Source: Mangifera indica
Taxonomy: Eukaryota; Streptophyta; Magnoliopsida; Sapindales; Anacardiaceae
Length of the DNA stretch: 64,000 nucleotides
Direction: 5' to 3'
Assembly (NCBI RefSeq): GCF_011075055.1
Contig: NW_025401176.1
Location: 1-64,000, forward strand
Positions 1 to 11,925 of this stretch are shown piece after piece. Made by a program: the position numbers and the translations under genes. The notes beneath the pieces are model-generated. The model worked only from the letters and a program-made list of their open reading frames with translations, searched no databases and had not been told where the DNA came from. Position 1 is the first letter of the stretch, and every line of letters begins with the position of its first letter.

Positions 1-2054
1 TTTGATTATCCACTTTCATTTGGCAACTCTAGTTATGCTTCCTAGTAACCCAATCAATGGTAATTCTAGTGAGAATATAGCCTATTCAAGCACTGTTTCT
101 ACAGAGTTAAGGTAAGTAGACGTGATCTCTTATGCTCCTTATTGAGTTACAGTGCAATTAAACATGAAATCACATGATTTTGTTATAATCTTTATGATGA
201 TTAAGATATGCTAAAGGAGCGTGACACCCTTATTATGATGTTATTGCCTTAATTGATCAGTTATAGTGATCTATATGTGTATGTATTTATATATGTTAGG
301 TTAATAACCATTGACATGTTAATGGTTTTGTTATTGATGAAATTGCATGCCTTGTGCATGTAAAATCATTAGAAATACAGTTGAGTATGGGAGATCAGAT
401 GAGAGGAGTTATTATGTATTAAACTTTGTTATAAAGTTTGATGATTTGAGTATACGGTCTAGTTTATGATTCCTAAGCATTTGGTGGCATGATATTTGAG
501 TTGTATTGATGTTGTGGTCATAATACGCATGCTAAAGGATGAATAGATAATGTTTGAGTGATTGGAATCAAATTAGAGATCAAAATTTGGGCACTTGATG
601 TTTTTTCTAAGTTCGTCACACAGTTGTGTGGTATTGGACACATATTTGTATGTGTGACCTCTAAAATTCAGGCCTAGTTATCATAGTGTTTTGGTAAATA
701 TCGAGTCTTGTTGATTGGTTAGTGGTCAACTATAACACAAAAACTTCTCGTATGTGAGGTAGAATGATGAGAATACCCCTAAAAAGTAGTTTGATCAAGA
801 AAAGAATAGAAAAAGAAAATAGAATAATTGTCTAAAGGGTGCACACCTGTGTGTTTATAAATAGTCAAACACGAGTAAAAGCCATTAGGTAATAGTTGTG
901 TGTAGATAAAGTAATTAGACCCACCCCCGTGTGTCCAGATGTACACGTTTGTATGTATAGAGTAGAACTAGGAAAAAAACGAAAGAACTAAGCTACAGAT
1001 TTAAGGGTCTTCCTGAGTAATAATATAAACACTTTAGGTACGCAGTAGTACCTTACATGCCTAAGAATTAAGTTATAGAATTGCACGAATACATTTTTAG
1101 GTAGAAGTGAGAGCGAGATAAAACTAGTTAGGGCTCGAGATGGATGTATGTTAAACATCATAGGATCATTACAAGGGGCATCATGGGTACATATTCTCTA
1201 CACCGTTTGCAGTAAAACATGTTCTTAGTAGAACACCAGACCCATAATAAGGTATTTGCTTATGTAGAGTCCAGATGACATACGGATGGTGTAATGGAAC
1301 AAAGAGATGCCTTATATGGACAAGGTGTCAAATCTATGTATTCGATTCAAATCAATCAGCCTAGTATACAACTTTTATTATAGTTTTCATATTCAGATGC
1401 CTTCACAAAGTTAGTTAAGGTCACACTAGATAAGAATCCGAGGGAGATGTTCCTTAATGATTGAACAAGACATAGTTCGATCTGAGAGTTAAGATATATA
1501 ACCTAAACAGTCCCTAGAGTATAGTATGAGTATAGAGACATTATATAAGACCCATTATCATCCATAGGAGAGTTCGATGTCAACTCTAAATGACAAAGAT
1601 AGTAAGGGTTGAGGCTAAGGGCATTTTAGAGATTTCAGTAAAAGTTATCAGTAGAGTCTTTGTTTATTGAGTATTCTTATCACTCATTCTCCTATTTTCT
1701 TGTGTGTATATACAAGTTATTATGATGGCTACAAAACGAGCGGTGGTTAAAAGGCATAGGATTTTGAGGGCATTTTCGTCATTTAGTTTTCTTAGAGTTT
1801 TATATGATGTTTTTCCTTTAGATTATTTATGTATTTGACTACACCTATTATGTTTTCTTATGGATATCTATTGATACGCTTTCAAGATAATTTTAATAAA
1901 GGGCATTTCAATCATTTTATAAAGTTTAATAAATGAAGTTTTATTCAAATGCTTTCGGGTTAAATTAAATGATTTAAATTAAATGCAAGCTTAAAATAGG
2001 CAATTTAGTGACATTTTCCTTTAGAGGGCAGTACTTCTAAAGGAGGGTGTTACA
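1..2054 (+). mobile_element. Ty3/gypsy chromovirus (Del/Tekay-like) LTR, 3' part
   Basis: This is the 3' portion of a long LTR of the family seen complete at 44094-46309 and 54532-56788. It shares their layout: a splice-donor-like GGTAAGTAGA near 115, several CACACnnGTGTGTG-type stretches, and a terminal GGAGGGTGTTACA ending at 2054. The equivalent splice-donor-like site lies about 400 bp into the complete copies, so roughly 300 bp of LTR lie left of the window. It is inserted in the protease region of a copia element that resumes at 2055. No chromovirus coding sequence follows, so it is either a solo LTR or the 3' LTR of an element outside the window. Confidence 0.7.
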
Positions 2055-2422
2055 TTCATCCTAGGATGTAGATAGAGGATGTGATTCTCATATTTATTTT
2101 GATATGTAGGGATTGAGGCAGAGTAGATTGCTCGTCAAATGAGAGGTTGACCTATGTGTTGAAAATGGAACACATGTTGCTATATTAGTCATAGGGATTT
2201 GTTATCTTAGGTTGCCCATCGAGCTAGTTTCTATGTCTGTTTTCGATTGTTAGTGGTAGTATAACTATCAGCTTAAATAATATTTTCAATAGAACAACTA
2301 AATTGTATAATGGTTTATACATTCGAAAATTGGATAATGAAATTCTCAATGTGCAAAATAACAAACAATTAAAATTGAATGATTTGAACACCACATATAT
2401 GTGGCATTGCAAGGTAGATCAC
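2055..2422 (+). pseudogene. Ty1/copia polyprotein fragment: protease to pre-integrase
   Basis: Degenerate coding remnant. It aligns base by base with the better preserved copia copy at 49640-50080: the protease segment with GATTCTCATAT, the VGNGTR-like stretch, and the pre-integrase segment ending in the TYxWHCRLGH-like region (here TYMWHCK). Stops interrupt every frame. The left end is cut by the LTR ending at 2054 and the right end by the LTR starting at 2423. It belongs with the copia remnant at 4392-8767. Confidence 0.7.
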
Positions 2423-4391
2423 TGTGACACCTCAGGTATGCTTTAGGGACATTTTAGGTATTTTATAAAAATTTAGTTAATTAATTAGTGGATAGATTTT
2501 ATTTTATTTTTTAAAAAAGAAGAGATTAGATAAATATTAAAGGCAGTTAATTCACGTTTTACGTAATAGGGGGGATAATACTATGTTCACTTTATTTAAG
2601 CGTAAAGAAAATACAGAAAGGCAGAAGTAATTGGGGATTTTTTTTTATTCATTAACTCAGAAAGAGAGTAGTGATTAGAGAGCAGAGATCAAAGTTTGAA
2701 GAATTCTTGGGAGATTAAGTCTACATCAAATCATCTTACTGGAGAAAAGGTAAGTAGAATCTATTTTTCTTATGATAATAATTAAATGAAATTTTTAAGA
2801 TTTGATTATATTAGTAGGGATTATTTTAATTGATGGATATTAAATAAAGATGATGCTCTTAAAGATGGGTATTTTATAGAAAGGTGTTTTGTTTAGTCAT
2901 TAAATTACAGTACAAATTGTATGGAAGGTAGCAAATTTCTGTTGGAATATGTTGCGGTGTGATTATATGATTTAAGTAATTTTTTAGTGATTGTTTGAAG
3001 TATACTCTGGCTAAAAACGTTGCAATGTTTATTGTGATAGAAAATTGTTTTCAGAAATTGCATATATAAATTGTTATGATGGTCTGTGGCGTAATAAGGT
3101 TTTCTGGGAATTAACGCTTGGGTTGAGATTTTGAGTTTCTTTTGGAAGAATTGAGTTATTGTGATATTTATAAAAAAAAAAAAAAAAAATTTGTGATATT
3201 GGTGGAGGAAAATGGCGGCTGTAGAATGATTATGTGGGAATTAATTTTGATTTGTGGACTTGAGTTGTTGGAGATTTGGTGTGGGGGAAAAGAAATAAAA
3301 AATTAGATATACATATATAAGATTAAAGTTTGTGACAGTGGTGAAAGAAAATGGCAGCAGAAGAAGGAATTTCTTTTATCTACTTACGAGTTTAGTTTTT
3401 TTGCTGTCAAACTACACAATCATTCGGTATAGATCTTGTATAATAGTACATTTTTAGTGTTGTAAATAAATTATAAATTGTGTTACAAATATTTGTATTA
3501 TTTTGTAATACAATCTTGTATGAATTTTATGAGTAAATTTTTGACTAAATATAGAATATTGTGTGACACATGATTAAGATGATGGGACAGAAACTCCTAA
3601 GATTGAGAGAATAATTAATCACCTGTGTCATACAATGATTTGAGTTAAAAGGTTGTATTAAGAGAATACCTATGACATAGGTTATGCACCATTGAAAGGT
3701 GTTGATCCATTGAGAGGATACGTAGTCCATAGTATATACCTATTAGAAGGTGATATCATTGAAATTGACTTATATGTACCATGGACTATGATAGCCGTGA
3801 GAGAGAAGTCACATGATTTGGGTGTCGAATCCTTAATACGACCTAGACCGATCGGTATTGAGAAATGAAATGAATTGAATTGATAATTATTCTTTGACAA
3901 ACAAGAATTCTGAAAGACTAAATGCCTGATAAATGAAAATTTCAAAAGATTGATTAATAATGTAGGATAGAGATTCTTACTTACTAAGTGATTTGTCACT
4001 CATTCGTTTTATATTCTATCTTGCAGGTATAAAATGAGCTTATGGTGGACTACGAGGTAGCAGATCAGCAGTGGAGGCATAGGAATTTGGAATCTCTTTT
4101 TATACTATATAATAAATTTATCTCAAGGTTGACATGTGAAACTAGGACACACTATTTAATTATTTGTTTTAAATCTTAGCATGACTTTTTGTTATTTTAT
4201 TGTTGGTTGTCAATTAATACTTGGTTTGTTTATTTGGTTTCTGCATGAATTATTAATGAAATTAAATTATTTATGGATTTCGAGTAAATAAGGCTTCGAA
4301 TTTATGTTTAATTTTAACTTTAATTTTTCTTTCAATCCCAAAAAAAAAAAAAATCCCTTCAAAGGATATGACCTTTGGGCAGGATGTTTCA
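2423..4391 (+). mobile_element. Solo LTR (diverged gypsy-type) nested in the copia element
   Basis: About 1.97 kb of non-coding sequence that splits a copia pre-integrase/integrase reading region. The copia homology stops at 2422 and resumes at 4392. The insert begins TGTGACACCTCAGG and ends GGCAGGATGTTTCA, an imperfect inverted terminus typical of an LTR. Its first 50 bases resemble the start of the chromovirus LTRs at 44094 and 54532. It contains an AGGTAAGTAGAATC segment equivalent to their splice-donor-like site. The target duplication is not clear (ATCAC versus ACGAC), and about 25 bp of copia sequence seems lost at the junction. No internal coding region, PBS or PPT was found. Confidence 0.6.
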
Positions 4392-6946
4392 ACGACTTTG
4401 AACAAAGTCTTACAATCATTTGACTTTAAGTCATATGATAAATACTAATCCTGTCTATGAGGTAAGATGGCCAAAACACCCTTCATTGGACACATTAAAA
4501 GGGTGATTGAACTGTTAGGATCATACATAGTGATGTTTATGGGTCTATGACAATGCATAGTAGATATAGAGAAGTCTACTTCATCACATTTATTGATGAC
4601 TTTAGTAGATATAGCTACGTGTTTTTGATTAAACATAAGTCTAAATACTTTGACAAATTCAAATAATTCAAGGGCGAAGCAAAAAAGCAATTTGGAAAAC
4701 AAATTAAAATCTTTAAAGTAATCGATGAGGTGAATACCTGAGTGTTGAATTCAAAGAATACCTAAAGAAAAAATGGATAGTATCTCAACTCAACCCTTCT
4801 AGTACACATAACATAATGGTGTATTTGAGCCAAGGAATAAGACCTTAATGGAAATTTTCAAGTCTATGATAAGTTTTACCAATTTACCCATATTTTTTTA
4901 GGGTCATGCCCTAGAAATTGTTACATATAGAATGAACCGTGTCTCATCTAAATATAAGGATAAGACTCCATATGAGTTGTGGTTTGGGTGAAAACCTAAT
5001 CTAGATTACTTGAAGATTTAGGGTTGTGAAGATTTGGGGTTGTGAAGCTTATGTCAAGAACTTGACTTTGAACAAACTTAGCTTTGAGTTAGAAAAATGT
5101 ATCTTTGTGAGGTATTCAAAAGTTACTTAGGGATACTACTTCTATTACCCAGAGGAGCAAAAAATTTTTGTCGCTTTAACCATCTTATTCCTTGAAAAGA
5201 AATTTATTCTTAAAAGAACCAGTAAAAAGAGGGTGAAACTCGATAAAGTTTCTGTACCATAAGATACCACAAATGTTAGACAGGACAATGTGCCATCACA
5301 GATGGTTGATCATGATAAGAAAGTTCCTTCATTTCAAGTGGAACAACCTCAGTACACATAAGAGCTACATAGGTTTACATGAGTATGTCATAAACCAGAG
5401 AGATTTGGTTTTCTCTTGACTTAGCACAGTGATGTACTGTTCATCCACGATGACGAACCTAAGACTTATGATGAGCTGTTTTAAGTCTAGATTCTCAAAA
5501 ATAATTAGATGCCATGAAATCCAAAATAGATTCTATATACCAAAACCAAGTATGTATTCTAATAGATGTACTTGAAGGGGTAAAACCCATATGGTGCAAA
5601 TGGGTTATCAAAAGGAAAACTAACATGGAATGTAATGTGCATACCTATAAAACACGATTAGTTATCAAAGGTTTCACTCAAAAGTATAACATTGACTGTG
5701 ATGAAATCTTGTCACCAATCATTATGCTTAAGTTTATTAGGATTATGCTTGTTATAGCTACATACTAGGATTATGAAATCTTCCGGATGGATGTCAAGAC
5801 TGTCTTCCTAAACAGTAACCTTGTAAAGGATGTCTATATGACATAAGCTTATGGTTTCATTTTTGTTAGATAGATAGATAAAGTAAGCAAACCGCAAAAG
5901 TCCATTTATAAACTTAAGCAAGTTTTGAGAAGCTGAAATATTTGTTTTCATGAAACCATTCAAGAGTCGAATTCATTAAAGATGAAGATGAACCATGTGT
6001 CTATAAAAGGGTTAGTGAGAGCGTGATTGCATTTCTAGCATTGTATGTTGATGACATCTTGATTATTGGAAATGACATATAAAACTTGTAATTGGTAAAA
6101 GTTTGGTTATCTAAGTGTTTTTCTATGAAAGATTTAGGAGAAATACTTGATATTCTTGGGATTAGAATTTACCCGGATAGAAAGTATAGACTTTTGGGCC
6201 TAAGTTAAAGTACGTACATAGACAATATATTGACTAGATTTTATATGGAAGAATCCAAGGATTTCTACTTATGTCGAAGTACAAAATTTAAGAAAGATGA
6301 GATGAGTAAGATCTTATATGCCTCAACTATGGTATCAATCATGTATGTGTTGTTATGTATGAGGGTTGATGTCTCATATGTCTTGAATGTTTGTAGTAAA
6401 TATCAATCTAATCTAGGAAGAAAACATTAGATGGTTGTCAAAAACATCTTAAAGTACATGAGAAGGACTAAGAATGTGTTCTTAATTTATGAAGGGGAAT
6501 CTGAACTCACTGCAAAAGGCTACAGTAATGCTAGTTTTCAAACTGACCAAGATGATTATAAATCTCTTGGCTAATTCTATGACCGAGTTCGAGTATATTT
6601 CTCCCTTAGAAATGGTTAAAAAAATTGTATGGATCAAGAAATTTGTTACTAAACTTAGAATGGTTCTATGTATTACCAAGTTAATTAAGGTCCATTGCAA
6701 TAACAATGAAACAATTGTTTAGGCAAAAGGGTTGTGGTCTCATAAGAATTCCAAACACATGCTCAGATAATATCATTTGATCTAAGAGATTTTTTAACGA
6801 TGTGGCATATAGATAGTAAGGACTGATACATATGATAATTTGGCTAATTCATTGACAAAGCCACTATTGCAGCAAAAACATGATAGACATATAGCCAAAT
6901 TCGATATTAGATATATGATCGATTTGTTATAGTATAAATAAAAGAT
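4392..6946 (+). pseudogene. Ty1/copia polyprotein remnant: integrase, RT, RNase H
   Basis: Decayed pol of a copia element, spread over all three frames by indels and stops. From 4392 to 5200 come integrase core remnants and the region equivalent to KTPYELWxGxKPxLxYxKxxGCEAYVK. From 5514 to 5768 lies the start of the RT domain (GVKPIWCKWVIKRK, then KTRLVIKGFTQK). The RT catalytic YVDD motif is at 6044-6055, followed by ILIIGND. RNase H remnants follow at about 6480-6720, and the C-terminal tail (LANSLTKPLLQQKHDRH-like) at 6835-6890. An AT-rich PPT-like stretch precedes the LTR at 6947. No intact product can be made. Confidence 0.85.
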
Positions 6947-8767
6947 TGTTATGGTAGGTGCCCTAGAGCCAATTGTGTTTGACATTTGTGGATTTAATTT
7001 TATATTAATCATTCATAAAAAAATTTATTGTTATTATATTCATATGTGTTTAATTATATGATAATACAAATAAAATGTCTTTTAAAATGGTATAACTGTG
7101 ATGAGGGGTTCAGACAATTGATTGTGGAAACCTTATGTATACATTAAATAGTCATTCTAGAAACGTCAATAATCTCAACATTGCAATGAATAAGGGTACA
7201 TGTAATGATAATAGGATTATCATAGTGTTGAGTGACTACACCAAAAGTGGTGATAGTTCTCACGTGTCAAAATTGTTATAAACAGTTTGGTACAACGTAT
7301 AGGTGCACGTTGTAGACATGTTCACTAGATTGACCCGACTAGAAGATATTTATATGAATAGTTGATCTAGTATCTATAAAATAAATCCTTTAAATGCCAC
7401 GAGTACATGTGATCCATTAACTTGACGTCGTTAAATTGTCTTCTATAAGAATCGATATGGTTTGACACTATTCAACGTGTCATCATAATTAGGGTAACTA
7501 TAAAAGTAGTAATTGGTTATATCGTGAGATACATGGAAGCTATAATCGATCAATAAAGAATTCGTCACTCTTGAGCACAAGATAAGATATCTCATATAAG
7601 AATACTGAAAGACATCAATGAGTACTTGAATCTGTGGCCACAGTGAGATAAGGTTATAGCCTAATCCGTATTAGTCATTAATGTGTATCGGTTCATATTG
7701 AGAAACCACTAAGATAAATATAATTTTATATATGAGCCTTGAGTGATATTGGTTGAAGAAATTATTAAATTGCACGTAACTGTGATGTTGTAAAAGTTTA
7801 AAAGATGTCCACTGACACTCTATCCTCTAGGTAGTCATGATGCTTTGTTAGAGACTAATCTTAGTCTGTGTCTAAATTTAGTCTAAATTTGGATACTATC
7901 AGCTCGATAGAAAGCTTATGGGTCACACACATAAAGCAGTTGAATCGAACTCAAAGGTATAGATTACTTGTTAACAATCTTAATGATTAGGGAAGAAAGA
8001 GAGAATGCGAATGGATTGAGTTTAACTAATAGGTTAAGAGGGTCTAATTTGACCATGTCTTAACCAAGTGCATGACCATACATCATACAAGTCTTGTGCA
8101 ACCTGGTGAAGCAAGTGTTGGTCATGCATATGCATGTGTTAAGTGGCACCATGCAAAAAGATAGTGTTGGTCCTGCACGTGCATGACGCTCATCGATACA
8201 ATGTAAAAAGGATATGTCGATCGACATATATGAGTGATGTTGACTACACATGTGTCCTGAAGATGCCAGTTGTGCCTTGACATGTGCTAATCGTGCAAGT
8301 GTGTTTTAAAAGACCCATGTGCGTATTAAATTCCAGTCAAAATCAGACTTTGAACGCACACAAAAAAAAAAATTCTTTTTTTTTAAATAACAAAAAACAA
8401 AAACAAAATAGAGAACCTTATCTACAAGACTATCTATTTTCTCTCCTTCTCGTCAACATAAGTCCATCCAACCAAAAAGCCCTAGCAATCTTTTCGCTTA
8501 GATTTTCTCTTTTATGTTTGCGTGCTACATGGATATTAAGATACGGTCTCATAAAGGTTGGATAGTGTTCTGTCTCAAGCCACATGAAGTTTTAAAAGAG
8601 CTATCATTATAAGTATAAATCTAAAACATCCTATGAGTATTTTTGCATTTTTCATAAATTTTATGTTTAAAACGGGTACCTTGGTTAGGACTTTTAAGAT
8701 TGTTTTTAAATTGTAAATTTTTATATTCCATTGTGCTACTAGTTATCAATACCTTAGAAATCCTACA
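6947..8767 (+). mobile_element. 3' LTR of the Ty1/copia element (1.82 kb)
   Basis: The LTR starts TGTTATGGTAGGTGCCC right after the pol tail and ends CTTAGAAATCCTACA. It aligns along its length with the two LTRs of the copia element at 42652-53157: the AATGAATAAGGG(T/C)ACATGTAATGATGAT block near 7190, the GATACATGG(A)AGCTATAATCGATCAATAAAG block near 7530, and the AAAACGGGTA(C/T)C block near 8675. The last 200 bp are more diverged. The sequence beyond 8767 is a different copia element on the opposite strand, so this LTR marks an insertion into that element. Confidence 0.8.
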
Positions 8768-9798
8768 TTTCTAAGTAATAACATTGTACCATTTTTTATC
8801 TGTAGCCACACATCTTCAATACCAACAATTTTTGAGACATCATTGTTACTTATCCTAACAATCCCATAATCACCAAAATTATAGACTACAAAGAACTTTG
8901 TTTAGGATGTTGCATGGATTATGGCACCATTATCAACAATCCAATTAGTCTTATTACACGTGACATTTATGAGGTCATCACAAAGAACAACAAAGTAATC
9001 TTCAATAATCTCTATAACAATATGATTCTCACCCTTGTCAGTATTATTCTTTTTCTCACCATTTTTTTTATTGTCTCTCTTGAGCTTTTTACAATACTTC
9101 TTAGTATGACCTTTCAACCTACAATAATGACATTCAATGTTGGCATACTTGTTTGACTTGCCCTTTTTTTTTGTTTCTAGGCTTTGACCCTTTACTTTTG
9201 CTTCTCTCCTTTTTTTCTGTAACAACAACTTCTGCTTGTGAAAAGAAACCTTATGATTTTCTTCTCATCTTTTCACTCAAAATACTACTTTTGACAGATT
9301 CCATGGCCATGCTTCCTTCTGGAGTAGAATTAGTCAATGACATTTTAAATGTCTCCCATGACTCTGGTAATGACCCAAGAAGAATTAATGTTTACATCTC
9401 TTCTTCAAACTTTATACCAATAGCTGAAAGCTGATTAAAGATTCCCTAAAAAATATTCAAGTGATCAATTATAAGAGTTCTTTCTTAATACCTTGCAGTC
9501 ATCGTTTGCTTCATCAAGTATATTTTGTTGTTTGTATTTTCTAGGCACATAACTTTTCAAGTTTCTTTTATAGTGTCCTAGCATTTGTCTCCCTATCAAT
9601 GTGGTTCAACATGTTATCATCAACCCACTGTCTAATATATTCATACACTTGCCTATGTTATAATGTCTATTCTTCATCTGTTTTATCTTCAGGTTTTTCC
9701 GTGTACTAGTTGATACAAATTTTTAACAGAAAGTAAGTCTTCCAAAGAGGATAATTAAGACCATTCAAAAGCACAATTTTACTTGCATTGGCTTTCAT
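8768..9798 (-). pseudogene. Ty1/copia gag and protease remnant (UBN2-type gag)
   Basis: Minus-strand retroelement coding sequence. Gag starts at the ATG at 9798-9796 (MKANASKIVLLNGLNYPLWK, the usual copia gag opening). It continues with broken reading through the ESWETFKMSL-like segment near 9345. A stretch open from 9228 to 8902 contains the CCHC zinc knuckle CHYCRLKGHTKKYC (CX2CX4HX4C) and then the protease active-site region WIVDNGAIIHATS, where the catalytic motif D-S/T-G has become DNG. After the stop at 8902 the protease continues (VVYNFGDYGIVRI, then SKIVGIEDVWL) to 8770. It is cut there by the copia LTR ending at 8767. Frameshifts in gag and the early stop make it non-functional. Confidence 0.85.
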
Positions 9799-9835
9799 TA
9801 GATAACATAGACTTAATGACAAAATAATCAGATTT

Positions 9836-9848
9836 AGCTTTGATACCA
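9836..9848 (-). promoter_or_regulatory. Primer binding site (initiator tRNA-Met type)
   Basis: Read on the minus strand this is TGGTATCAAAGCT, which matches the usual plant copia PBS (TGGTATCAGAGC...) with one change. It lies two bases from the LTR boundary at 9851 and about 40 bases before the gag ATG, as expected for the 5' end of a minus-strand element. Confidence 0.8.
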
Positions 9849-9850
9849 CT

Positions 9851-10852
9851 TGTTGAGAAATAAAATCGGAAAGAGTAGAATACAAAATAACACAATGACT
9901 AATTGTAGTAACACAATGACCAAACATTATAACTAAATGACAAAAAATCTGATAGCCTAATGACCAAATGAAATAAAGCAAAAAATCGAAAAGTGTAGAT
10001 TGCGGAATAACACAGTGACTAATTGTACTAACACAATGACCAAACAGTATAACTAAATGACAAAAATCTGATACCCTAATGACCAAATGAAATAAAGCAA
10101 TGACCAAGAATCAAAAAAGTTTTCCAACCTTTTGTGTAAACCTATTAGGAACTCACAAGCAAAGCAAATGCATCAGGATTATAAATCAATGGACATCAGA
10201 TTTTTAATATGGAAAACCTCGCCAATATGAAAAAGAAAATCCATGAGACCTAATCCAGATAAATCTTCCACTATCAATAATAATAACGGGCACAAATAGA
10301 GTTCCCTCTAGTAAAACTAGAGGCAGACAATCAACAATACATAAAAAACTACCATTATTGGCAACAAAAAAGCAAACAACACAAGTTTAATGAAGAGAAA
10401 TCACCGAAATAAAGTTTTTGTTCGTAGGTTTAGATTCGAGTCTAAGTAACTCAAAATTACATCTCTACCATTTGAAATGTAGAGCCTTATGTCGTGAACA
10501 TCTCCACAAAATTTTAGTTCGATCCAACAGTGCACAACTCCAAAAACACAGATTTACAAAAACTACCAGAGTATGAATAAAATAGCAAAGGTGACGTTTC
10601 CTCTCCTCTTCTCTTTCTCTTTCTCTCTTTGTGTGTGTGTTTTTGACAGGATTAAAACCCAATTAATTCCCACTTGGATAGGTATTTAGAAGTCTTCATT
10701 AAACTTAGTGAAAAGACTAAAATAATTTTCATCCACATTTAACCAAATGGTCAAAGTAGGTAACACAATAACTTGGTCATCCTCTCACATAAGAGGAAAA
10801 CCCCAACCAAAATTCCTAAATATCATTATTATATAAGTTAAAGGTTCTAACA
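9851..10852 (-). mobile_element. LTR of the minus-strand Ty1/copia element (1.0 kb)
   Basis: The plus strand reads TGTTGAGAAAT at 9851 and GGTTCTAACA ending at 10852, so both ends are TG...CA. On the minus strand the LTR starts TGTTAGAACC and has a TTATATAATAATG TATA-like stretch near its beginning. A PBS and gag follow it, so it acts as the 5' LTR of the remnant at 8768-9798. It is preceded on the minus strand by a PPT-like AAGTGGGAAAT (10853-10863), which normally precedes a 3' LTR. Confidence 0.75.
9867..10100. repeat. Tandem duplication (about 120 bp, two units) inside the LTR
   Basis: Unit 1 (9867-9986) and unit 2 (9987-10100) are clearly homologous. Both carry AATAACACA(A/G)TGACTAATTGTA, then TAACACAATGACCAAACA, and end TGACCAAATGAAATAAAGCA. 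They explain the repetitive open reading frame on the minus strand (DFCHLVILFGHCV repeated), which is not a gene. Confidence 0.85.
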
Positions 10853-11214
10853 ATTTCCCACTTATAGTTTGCTAATAAATTTTGTACTTATGATATTTTT
10901 GCTCTAGGGGTCTAAAACGGTGGCTACAACAAATAGTAAAAGTGTTTCATTAGAATACTTATTAAGTTATCATCCATTTGTCTTGCATTTCCTTGTGATA
11001 AAACTTATATTTTTTAAAAATAAAACTAATTCCGACCATTCCATCATAAGATATAAAATTAAATAAGTGATGGGATAATAAATACTTGAACATTGATTAG
11101 TGATCATTCCAAGGAGCTCTAACACGTTCATTAAAGTATTAGTCATATCCCAATGGTGAAGAATTATACTATTGGTTGCTTGTTTAACTACTTGAATCTA
11201 TATTAGCTTTATCA
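10853..11214. other. Non-coding stretch; PPT-like sequence at its left edge
   Basis: At 10853-10866 the minus strand reads CTATAAGTGGGAAAT directly before the LTR start, as in the PPT of plant copia elements. This could be the 3' edge of another copia copy, but translation of the remaining 350 bp shows no recognisable RNase H tail. Otherwise I see only AT-rich sequence. Confidence 0.4.
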
Positions 11215-11223
11215 TATTTTTTA

Positions 11224-11916
11224 GGCCAAAAGGACAATTTCCCATCCAAGGTTTAATGAAAGGATAAATTCTTACTCGCTAACTTTCAAAAACCCAAATA
11301 CCACTCATTTACTGTTATGAATAGGGATAAAATTATCATTTAACTAAAAATATTAAAAAAATAAAATACTATTATGTTTTTCCCCTACTCAAGGTTTGAA
11401 AAATTGTCATTTCTCCCCTAGGGTTTCATTCCTTCTTTGATGACATACTCTGATCGACCTTCCATCTATCGACGCTTCCTCTAGCCTCTATGACGAAGAC
11501 GCGGTCATGAAAAAGCCACGAAGATGACAATTGAAAGCGACGTCGTCGAAGATCTGTCGCGCAATGGATCATTTGGAAGCAACGTCTGACGCCAACGATC
11601 TCCGACCAAGATTTAGGGTTTTAGACCAGGAGGAAGAGAGAAGTTGGAAGGGAGAGAGAACGCGGCCGGAGACGATGAACTCCACTATCTCTAGTGATAG
11701 TTTCAAAACCCTAGGGGGAAAAAGTGATTTTTCAAACCTTCATGGGAGGAAACAGATTTATAAACTTAGGGAGAAATACATTATTTTTTATTTTTTATGA
11801 AATGACAATTTTACCCTTATTCATAACAGTAAATGGGTGGGTATTTAGGTTTTTCAAAGTTAACAAGTGAGAATTTGTCCTTTCATTAACCTTGGGTGGG
11901 GAATTGTCCTTTGGCC
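11224..11916. mobile_element. Mutator-type MITE 1 (693 bp, perfect 9-bp TSD)
   Basis: Non-autonomous TIR element. The left end starts GGCCAAAAGGACAATTTCCC and the right end is its inverted counterpart (...GGGAATTGTCCTTTGGCC). The inverted repeats extend inward for over 100 bp, including CATTTACTGTTATGAATA on the left and its complement on the right. The 9-bp direct repeat TATTTTTTA flanks it exactly (11215-11223 and 11917-11925), the Mutator superfamily signature. The interior has GACGACG-like and GAGAGA tracts and an open stretch at 11531-11800 that resembles no known protein. There is no transposase, so it would need a MULE in trans. Confidence 0.92.
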
Positions 11917-11925
11917 TATTTTTTA

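Noticed and set aside
8060..8565. Open frames on both strands within the copia 3' LTR
   Set aside because: They lie inside the LTR and do not persist in the related LTRs.
9867..10100. Possible CRISPR-like repeat
   Set aside because: There are only two long tandem units inside a retrotransposon LTR in a plant genome; no short repeat and spacer structure.
9706..10107. 133-codon minus-strand open frame with repeated HLVI/GHCV motifs
   Set aside because: It is the tandem duplication inside a copia LTR read through the PBS into gag. It is not a membrane protein gene.
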